Shown: positions 5,491 through 5,636 of the stretch, piece after piece
Position numbering within the stretch: position 1 is the stretch's first letter
How the letters are laid out: each line of letters starts with the position of its first letter
NCBI GenBank assembly: GCA_020025455.1
Contig: JAHHSC010000083.1
Coordinates: 1 to 5,636 of the forward strand
Source of the DNA: Lawsonibacter sp.
GTDB lineage: Bacteria > Bacillota > Clostridia > Oscillospirales > Oscillospiraceae
Length of the DNA: 5,636 nucleotides
Direction: 5' to 3'
The notes under the pieces: generated by a model
What the model was told of the DNA's origin: nothing
Seen by the model: only the letters and a program-made list of their open reading frames with translations
The model's database searches: none
Position numbers and translations under genes: made by a program

Positions 5491-5636
5491 TCAGTCACAC
5501 AGGTCCCGCTTGATCCCGGCCGTAATGCGGTACACATCGTCCAGCGTGGTGATCTTCACGATCTGCTCCTTGTAGTATCCGGCGTGGGACACGCCCTTCA
5601 GATACCAGGCGTACTGCTTTCTGGCCTCCAGACAGG
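5491..5636 (-). CDS. dusB: tRNA-dihydrouridine synthase, C-terminal fragment (cut by window edge)
   Basis: The last 48 codons of a minus-strand gene whose 5' part lies beyond the right edge; the stop TGA is at 5491-5493. The readable end begins CLEARKQYAWYLKGVSHAGY and closes with IKRDLCD. The R-K-x-x-A-W-Y-L-K-G signature, followed by a helical tail containing TTLDDVY, is characteristic of the C-terminal helical tRNA-binding domain of the Dus family (DusB/NifR3 type). These FMN enzymes reduce uridine in tRNA to dihydrouridine. The catalytic barrel is outside the window, so activity cannot be judged and the DusB subtype is a best guess. The gene ends 59 nt before the sigma start with no visible terminator between them, so it may share a transcript with the sigma/anti-sigma pair. 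Confidence 0.78.
   Translation of the reverse strand, partial: CLEARKQYAWYLKGVSHAGYYKEQIVKITTLDDVYRITAGIKRDLCD

Overview
The window looks like ordinary chromosome from a GC-rich member of the Clostridia, most likely Oscillospiraceae-type (Flavonifractor/Oscillibacter-like). This is inferred from GC-rich codons, strong AGGAGG ribosome binding sites, SigA-type promoters, AT-rich spacers between GC-rich genes, and the protein families. No species can be fixed by eye.

All genes lie on the minus strand, so transcription runs from high to low coordinates. In that order they are: the last 48 codons of a tRNA-dihydrouridine synthase (5491-5636, cut by the window edge); an ECF sigma factor with a TTG start (4820-5431); its presumed membrane-bound zinc-binding anti-sigma factor (3938-4813); an intrinsic terminator (3857-3892); peptidase T with its own promoter (2559-3773); a second intrinsic terminator (2439-2477); an AT-rich spacer holding the promoter of the next gene; an EF-G-like translational GTPase (119-2197); a third intrinsic terminator (74-107); and an extended -10 promoter (6-34) that fires off the left edge toward a gene outside the window.

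There are three transcription units. The sigma/anti-sigma pair is tightly coupled: the sigma stop codon forms the last three bases of a perfect anti-sigma Shine-Dalgarno sequence. No terminator and no convincing promoter was found between the dihydrouridine synthase gene and the sigma gene, so read-through from upstream is plausible. pepT and the EF-G-like gene each appear monocistronic, with a promoter and a terminator.

No mobile element, CRISPR array, tRNA, rRNA or clear new system was found. The points most worth a second look are the altered G-motifs of the EF-G paralogue (the catalytic His of DTPGH is Ala) and the unrecognised extracytoplasmic domain of the anti-sigma factor.
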